From Pavlovales sp. CCMP2436 (taxonomy: Eukaryota; Haptophyta; Pavlovophyceae; Pavlovales): DNA of 11,471 nucleotides. Under the pieces are notes generated by a model that was not told the origin of the DNA, ran no database searches, and worked only from the letters and a program-made list of their open reading frames with translations. The translations under genes were made by a program, and so were the position numbers. How positions within the stretch are numbered: the stretch's first letter is position 1; every line of letters starts with the position of its first letter. The stretch spans positions 352,709-364,179 of the forward strand of contig MU631361.1 in the NCBI GenBank assembly GCA_026770615.1, written 5' to 3'. Positions 7,428 through 11,471 of the stretch are shown in pieces.

Positions 7428-7733
7428 TGTTATGGATAAGATTGACCGTTAGACTAATTCCACTAATCGAAAACAAAACTGGGTGTCCGGGGTTCGATGA
7501 ATTGATGATTTTGCCCTGTTGCGCAACAGCTAGTTTGATGTAGTTTCTCTCTACGGTCGATTATCGGAAAAAGCCTAAAGATTCGGCCAGGATTGGGTGG
7601 GGCTCGAACCTGGGACTCCCGGTCTTGTTATGGATAAGATTGACCGTCCGGTCTTGTTATGGATAAGATTGACCGTTAGACCAATCCCACTAATCGGTGG
7701 GATTAGGAGGCGCGGTCAATCTTATCCATAACA
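7428..7733. mobile_element. Element X, copy 3 (X3), inserted in gag with ATATC target duplication
   Basis: 306 bp. It starts TGTTATGGATAAGATTG and ends with the exact reverse complement. ATATC flanks it at 7423-7427 and 7734-7738. The left end keeps only half of the palindrome (about 42 bp). The right end keeps a full 79-bp hairpin (7655-7733), preceded by a 29-bp tandem copy of its outer part (7626-7654). The core has the exact palindrome CTGTTGCGCAACAG at 7516-7529. Subtracting the element plus one duplication (311 bp) puts the two Gag frames in the same phase. This confirms both boundaries and insertion into a formerly open gag. No coding capacity. Confidence 0.93.
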
Positions 7734-7738
7734 ATATC

Positions 7739-8389
7739 GATGAGGACGAGGAGGCGCGGCGCCGACACGCCGATGTAATCGGTGAAGAACTTCTCGTTCG
7801 CGATGCGGTACGCCGAGATCTGCGGGAGGATCGCCGCGCTGAAATTGATCTGTGCCGTGCGCGCGATTTTCATGTGCTCCTTAGCGTCGTTGTCGTCGCG
7901 CTCGCTGTTGGTGAGAAAGTACTCGCAGATGCTCACCATGCTCTTAATTTCGAGAGGCCCCCCCTCGAGACCGGCGATAACTGCGGCCGAGATCGCAGCA
8001 CTCTTCATGTAGGTGTTGGAGAAAAGTGCTACGCCGGCGGCGGCGAAGATTGCGTGGTGGGCGCCGGGATCCGAGTTCTGCAACATCACGATAATGTTGG
8101 ACGTCTGGCCGACCGGGATGTAGGTGTACGACTACTCGACGAAGCACTCCTGGATGGTCTGCTTGCCGAAGTTGCCGACAGTCACTCCGGATAGGGTTGC
8201 GACCAGGACTAAGCTTGCGCTTGTCGTGGTGAGCAACGAGTGGAAGTCGCGCGTTTTCATATCCTCAGCGCCCGCGTGCTCCCAATTGTTGACTCCCGTC
8301 GCCGCTGAGAGAGTGGCCTTGCCGTGGAACAACGCAGTGGTGATGAAGTGCTGCTGCTGCGTAAAAGGGGCATTTTCGAGGAGATTATT
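7739..8389 (-). pseudogene. gag: Copia Gag, central part
   Basis: On the minus strand the frame is open from just after a TAA at 8392-8390 and reads through FTQQQHFITTALFHG and a TGVNNWEH stretch. It is broken by an in-frame TAG at 8134-8132. It then runs on through SYTYIPVGQTSN and a helical region to the X3 insertion point. Identification as Gag rests on continuity of phase with the zinc-knuckle part across X3 and on position upstream of protease. I recognise no strong independent motif here. No frameshift is needed anywhere in this piece, only the one stop. Confidence 0.72.
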
Positions 8390-9118
8390 TTAACGTTTTA
8401 AAATTTTGTTTGGTGAAATTACATTTTTAAAATATTTGGTGAATGTTCTGGAAGGTTCTGCCGCGGATCTGGAAGGTTCTGCCGCGAATCTGGAAGGTTC
8501 GCGCTCGACGCAGGTGCCCAGCGCGGCGGCGGCGGCTGCGGCTGCTGCTGCTGCTCGCGGAAGGCGAAGGCTGCGCGGCATGTGCTCCTGGTACCTGCGC
8601 GACTCCAGCTCCTCTGCGGCGAACTGCCCGTGCTCTTGCCCGAGCTTCTGCCGGATCTCCTGCTCGCGCTCCTGCTCGCACTTCTACTCGCGCTTCTGCT
8701 CGCGCTCCTGCTCACTCGCGTTCTCGCGCGCGTTCTCGCGCTTGTGCTCGCGGAGCAAGAGCTCGTCGTGCGCGCGCAGTGCCTCTGCACGGCGGCGTTC
8801 GAGCTCCTCGCGCGGGCCTCCTGCCTGCGGCTGAGGGCGAGGGCGGAGCTGGAACTCGTCGTCGCACTGCTCGATTAGCATCTCTTGCATCGCGTTACGC
8901 TCGTCGCGCATCACCTGCATCGCGGCGCACTCGGCGCGCATTTCCTGCATCGCGGCGCTGATCTTGCGGAGCTCCTCAGCCATCGTGCTGGCCGCTTCGA
9001 GGGTGGGCTCGGGAAGGGTCATCTGCCCAAGTTCGAGGGCTGCCGCTTGGGATCGGATCGGCAGGTCCTCGCTGGGCGCGAAGGCCACATTCGTGTTACT
9101 CGTGGTGGTGCGAGCGAA
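8390..9118 (-). pseudogene. gag: Charged coiled-coil N-terminal extension of Gag (probable)
   Basis: This frame has the same phase as the central Gag piece. It is open from just after a TGA at 9121-9119, carries a TAG at 8686-8684 and ends at a TAA at 8392-8390. The product is strongly helical and charged: MAEELRKISAAMQEMRAE-type heptads with repeated AMQEM motifs, then an Arg/Glu/Ala-rich region with REQ repeats. An 11-residue alanine run and three 7-residue EPSR(F/S)AA-type repeats follow. The last correspond to three 21-bp DNA repeats at about 8450-8512. An AT-rich 50-bp stretch (about 8394-8445) lies at the join to central Gag. Linking it to Gag is inference from phase, spacing and orientation. 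It could be a separate small protein. Confidence 0.55.
8516..8562. repeat. Triplet repeat (GCG/GCT) encoding polyalanine
   Basis: A run of gcggcggcggctgcggctgct-type triplets. On the minus strand in the Gag phase it encodes about 11 consecutive alanines. It lies next to the 21-bp repeats at 8450-8512 and the ctcgcgctcctgctc repeats at about 8655-8745. This whole part of the frame has expanded by slippage. Confidence 0.75.
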
Positions 9119-9423
9119 TCAACACGCGTAGATGGTGTCGTCGCGATGTTGATCGGGATGAGCGTTTCAGATTGGCTCGTGCGGTACGTCTGTGCATTGT
9201 AGATGGGGAACGCCGTTTCCTGCACGTAAACTGATGCCGACACGACGACTGAGCCGGTATCTGGGAGGAGAACGACGTTGCCCGCCTTTAGGAAGAGGGG
9301 CTCCGTTCTGCCGAGGTAGATGCCGGCCACCGCGTGCAGCGAGAACTTGTGCGTGTTGCGCAAATGCACGATAGCCCGCGCACCCGGGATGCGGTCGAGC
9401 GCGTAGTTCCATGGTCGGGCGAA
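9104..9423 (-). pseudogene. Integrase C-terminal fragment, inverted copy
   Basis: 320 bp whose reverse complement matches 10161-10478 with about seven substitutions and one 2-bp indel. Translated on the minus strand it runs ARPWNYALDRIPGARAIVHL and then the KFSLHAVAGIYLGR block, the copia integrase tail that follows the catalytic core. Unlike the plus-strand copy it is in frame through the RIPGAR region, so this copy holds the ancestral phase. It stops being homologous at 9104, inside the SLAPP stretch. It lacks any catalytic core of its own. Confidence 0.88.
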
Positions 9424-10478
9424 CCGCCCTACCAAATGATCTCCGCACACCAATCGTATCGATGTCAGCGGCGGACGACGACGGGGCGCTTCGCATGCTC
9501 GCAGCAGCCAGAGCCGGACTCCAGCCGGGCGCGAACCAGCACAAAGCGCTCATCTGCGCTGCTGCCACTAATGCCTACATCCCCAAATCTATCCCAACCA
9601 CGCTAGCGACGGCAGATCTGCTCGGCAAACTCCTCAAGTCGAGTTTCCCATCCAGAAATCACGTCACTTACGAGCACGGCATCTTCATCGGCATCGACAC
9701 GAGCGGGCCACATTCCGCAGCACCAGATCCGCTCAGCGGTGGGAGGATCGTCGTCAGGTTCTTTCTCGTGATCATCGACGAGGGCTCCGGGTACAAGTGG
9801 AGCTACCGCATGGCCAAGAAGAGCGAGGCTGCATCAATCCTGCGACGCCATTTCCTACGGCATGGAGTCCCGCGTGCAGTACGATCAGACAACGCCCTCG
9901 AGCTGATCAAGAGCGACATTGATCGCCTTCGCGCCAAGTTCGCCATCGACCAGTGGACGACGTGCGTGTACACCAGCCAACAGAACGGCCACGCCGAGCG
10001 CGCGATCCGCTCGATCCTGGAGAAGGTATCCACGATCGCGGCGCACACCAACATCGATTCCGTTTTCGGCTGGCCACTTCTAGTCTTCATGGCCACGATC
10101 ATCCTCAACCTGCTGCCGCAGATCGCCAAACCTGGCTCGCCGACACCATTCGAGCTGCGATTCGCCCGACCATGGAACTACGCGCTCGACCGCATCCCGG
10201 GAGCGGGCTATCGTGCATTTGCGCAACACGCACAAGTTCTCGCTGCACGCGGTGGCCGGCATCTACCTCGGCAGAGCGGAGCCCCTCTTCCTAAAGGCGG
10301 GCAACGTCGTTCTCCTCCCAGATACCGGCGCAGTCGTCGTGTCGGCATTAGTTTACGTGCAGGAAACGGCGTTCCCCATCCACAATGCACAGACGTACCG
10401 CACAAGCCAATCTGAAACGCTCATCCCGATCAACATCGCGACGACACCATCTACGCGTGTTGATTCACTCGCACCACC
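9424..10478 (+). pseudogene. Ty1/copia integrase core with intact D,D-35-E, tail frameshifted
   Basis: Integrase inserts element cDNA into the host chromosome. On the plus strand the first catalytic Asp is in FIGIDTSGP (codon at 9696). The second is in AVRSDNALEL, and the Glu is in SQQNGHAERA, exactly 35 residues after the second Asp. The core continues through ATIILNLLPQIAKPGSPTPFEL to the ARPWNYALDRIPG tail. No HHCC zinc finger is visible upstream, where the sequence instead abuts the inverted tail copy at 9423. Near 10200 two bases present in the inverted copy are missing (gggagcggg against gggtgcgcggg). This shifts the remaining tail (NTHKFSLHAVAGIYLGR) into another frame. The catalytic triad is complete but the gene is broken at both ends. 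Confidence 0.9.
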
Positions 10479-10849
10479 CGCCCCTCGAACCTCCGACCCA
10501 TGCTACGACGAGAACTTAGTCGGCGAACCCACACAATCGTCTCCACCAAATCCCGCAGATACAATCCCTACACTGCCTCAGCGTCCGGCGCCGCGCCATA
10601 GACCGCCGCCGCCAATCCTTTCGACGCCGCCTATCCATAACCAGCCGCAAAACGGACCGCCGCCGTTAATCCTATTGCCGCCAACTATCCATCCCTCGCC
10701 GCAAATCCGATCGCCGCCGCAAATCCAACAGCCGCCGCTGATAACACCCCGAACGCTCATCCGGAACGCGGCGATCTACGAACAACCAATAGAAACGCCA
10801 TCTTCCGCAGCTGACCTGCTTCTCCCAGCCCACAGCAGCGGTCCTTCCA
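10479..10849 (+). pseudogene. Proline-rich integrase-RT linker
   Basis: In the phase of the integrase tail the sequence stays open and encodes a low-complexity proline-rich stretch. PP(P)ILSTPP, PPPLILLPP and PPQI motifs recur about every 8-10 residues. Copia polyproteins commonly have a variable linker at this place between integrase and RT. Here RT never follows. Instead the 3'-end motif begins at 10850, consistent with deletion of RT and RNase H. The frame stays open to a TGA at 11100 but is not conserved beyond the linker. Confidence 0.65.
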
Positions 10850-10939
10850 ATGCCGCTGCACCAGCATGCCTGTCTATCCAGACACCATCGATGATGCAGC
10901 TCTTCCGCACATCCCCGATTCAATCCGAATTCATCCAAA
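10850..10939 (+). repeat. Copia 3'-end motif, copy B (direct repeat with 3630-3719)
   Basis: It matches the ~90 bp that follow RNase H at 3630-3719 with scattered substitutions. Its position right after the integrase linker marks the downstream edge of an apparent RT/RNase H deletion. It also ties the two copia relics in the window to one family. Confidence 0.78.
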
Positions 10940-11015
10940 CCCATCAAATCCATCCGAATCTATCCAAACCCATCCAATCCATCCGAATCCATCCATCCCA
11001 ATCCGATTCCATCCC
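10925..11015 (+). repeat. Degenerate ATCCA/ATCCG/AACCC pentamer repeat
   Basis: An imperfect run of atccatccgaatc and aaacccatcc modules. The reverse complement of most of it recurs at about 5985-6050 within the paired arm. A shorter stub is present at 3700-3719. It is part of the 3'-end sequence of the element, and I see no sign of coding. Confidence 0.7.
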
Positions 11016-11178
11016 GTCCCCCTGGACAAGAAGACGAGAACTGCTGCCTACCTGTGAAAAGTGCTGTGCATGGACTTGCACTACGCGCTCGTGCTTTTGA
11101 CGACCGCCGCAGATACTGCGTGACCCGGAAGCCCAACCAAGCCGAATCGTTCCATTTGTGTGATAGAGCCGCACAACT
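10955..11178 (+). repeat. Inverted arm A2 (224 bp), pairs with 5827-6050
   Basis: Exact-length inverted counterpart of 5827-6050 with about seven differences by eye. It ends at 11178, eight bases before the right LTR starts. The purine tract and ~325 bp that separate arm and LTR on the left are absent. On the plus strand the order integrase, linker, 3'-end motif, arm reads like the downstream half of a copia element. Its orientation relative to the adjacent LTR is opposite to that on the left side. Confidence 0.88.
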
Positions 11179-11186
11179 GCTACGTG

Positions 11187-11403
11187 TGTTAGGGTCAGAA
11201 GGCGGCTCGGCGCCCAAATGCGGGCTCTTCGGGCCGCCCGTCTCCGGGCTGGTATCAGGCTCTGACATGATTGGTTGAAGAGATAATCAAAGAATCGATG
11301 ACGCTGATTAAAGCGTCATCCAGAATGTTCGATTCAGGGCTCTGATTAATCTGATTATCCTGGTGAACCGATTGGGATTCTGGATACCCATTTAGGTGTA
11401 ACA
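11187..11403. repeat. LTR (right copy), 217 bp
   Basis: It starts TGTTAGGGTC and ends GTGTAACA, in direct orientation with 5276-5492. The 9-bp internal inverted repeat GATGACGCT/AGCGTCATC is conserved at 11297-11305 and 11312-11320, although the loop differs. On the inferred minus-strand sense this is the 5' LTR. No primer-binding site beginning TGG is seen at its internal edge. Confidence 0.85.
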
Positions 11404-11408
11404 GGAAT
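11404..11408. other. Target-site duplication GGAAT (right)
   Basis: GGAAT directly follows GTGTAACA of the right LTR and equals the pentamer before the left LTR. The following tg also matches by chance or by wider identity. The remaining 63 bp to the window end are purine-rich flank without a recognisable feature. Confidence 0.8.
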
Positions 11409-11471
11409 TGAGGGGCGTCAATCAGAGGGGGCCGTAAGTGAGAAGAAGCCCGCAACTAAAGGGGGAGGGGG

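Larger units (their letters stand above)
5276..11403 (-). mobile_element. Mosaic Ty1/copia-type LTR retroelement with matching target duplication
   Basis: Two direct 217-bp LTRs bound 6,128 bp. The pentamer GGAAT lies directly before the left LTR (5271-5275) and directly after the right LTR (11404-11408), as expected from one integration event. The interior carries gag and protease on the minus strand and integrase on the plus strand. It has no RT or RNase H. Transcription sense is inferred as minus, because the purine tract GGGTGGGAG abuts the left LTR on that strand and gag/protease point towards it. No TGG-type primer-binding site follows either LTR, and the right-hand internal edge is occupied by an inverted segment. 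The element is non-autonomous and decayed. Confidence 0.82.

Noticed and set aside
8443..8961. 172-codon plus-strand Arg/Ala-rich frame
   Set aside because: It is the antisense of the charged repeat region that keeps phase with Gag, and low-complexity GC-rich repeats open several frames there.
9167..9568. 133-codon minus-strand frame overlapping integrase
   Set aside because: It is a frame-shifted reading of the inverted integrase tail and the antisense of the core. The conserved tail motifs are in another frame.

Overview
The window is eukaryotic repeat DNA built mainly from mobile elements. I see no host gene, rRNA or tRNA gene, CRISPR array or bacterial operon. The coding matter is Ty1/copia-type Gag, protease, integrase, reverse transcriptase and RNase H, all broken to some degree. 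The GC-rich coding fragments, the satellite and the nested miniature elements suit an alga or another protist. The sequence alone does not settle the taxon.

Layout: (1) 1-2142 is a ~145-bp satellite whose orientation flips at about 947-963. Its left arm is interrupted by a 164-bp MITE with a TA target duplication (639-802). (2) 2143-2406 is a copy (X1) of a short palindromic element, here called X. (3) 2403-3600 (+) is a copia RT/RNase H relic, followed by a 3'-end motif (3630-3719). (4) 3721-4074 holds a second X copy (X2), partly head-to-head with an inverted piece of X. (5) 4075-4492 is unassigned GC-rich DNA, 4493-4905 is a third satellite block, and 4906-5270 is unassigned.

(6) 5276-11403 is an LTR retroelement with 217-bp direct LTRs (5276-5492 and 11187-11403) and a matching 5-bp target duplication GGAAT on both sides. 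Its interior is a mosaic. gag and protease run on the minus strand (9118 to about 6051), with a third X copy (X3, 7428-7733) inserted in gag. An integrase with an intact D,D-35-E triad runs on the plus strand (9424-10478). Two pairs of inverted repeats (5827-6050/10955-11178 and 9104-9423/10161-10478) link the halves. RT and RNase H are missing from inside it, so it could move only with proteins supplied by another element. The relic at 2403-3600 may belong to the same family, because it shares the 90-bp 3'-end motif.

The most unusual item is element X. It is about 0.3 kb, with TG...CA ends, a 5-bp target duplication, terminal repeats that are themselves ~80-bp palindromes, a 14-bp palindrome in the core, and tRNA-promoter-like box pairs pointing inward from both ends at a constant 44-nt spacing. 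Identities and difference counts here were made by eye.
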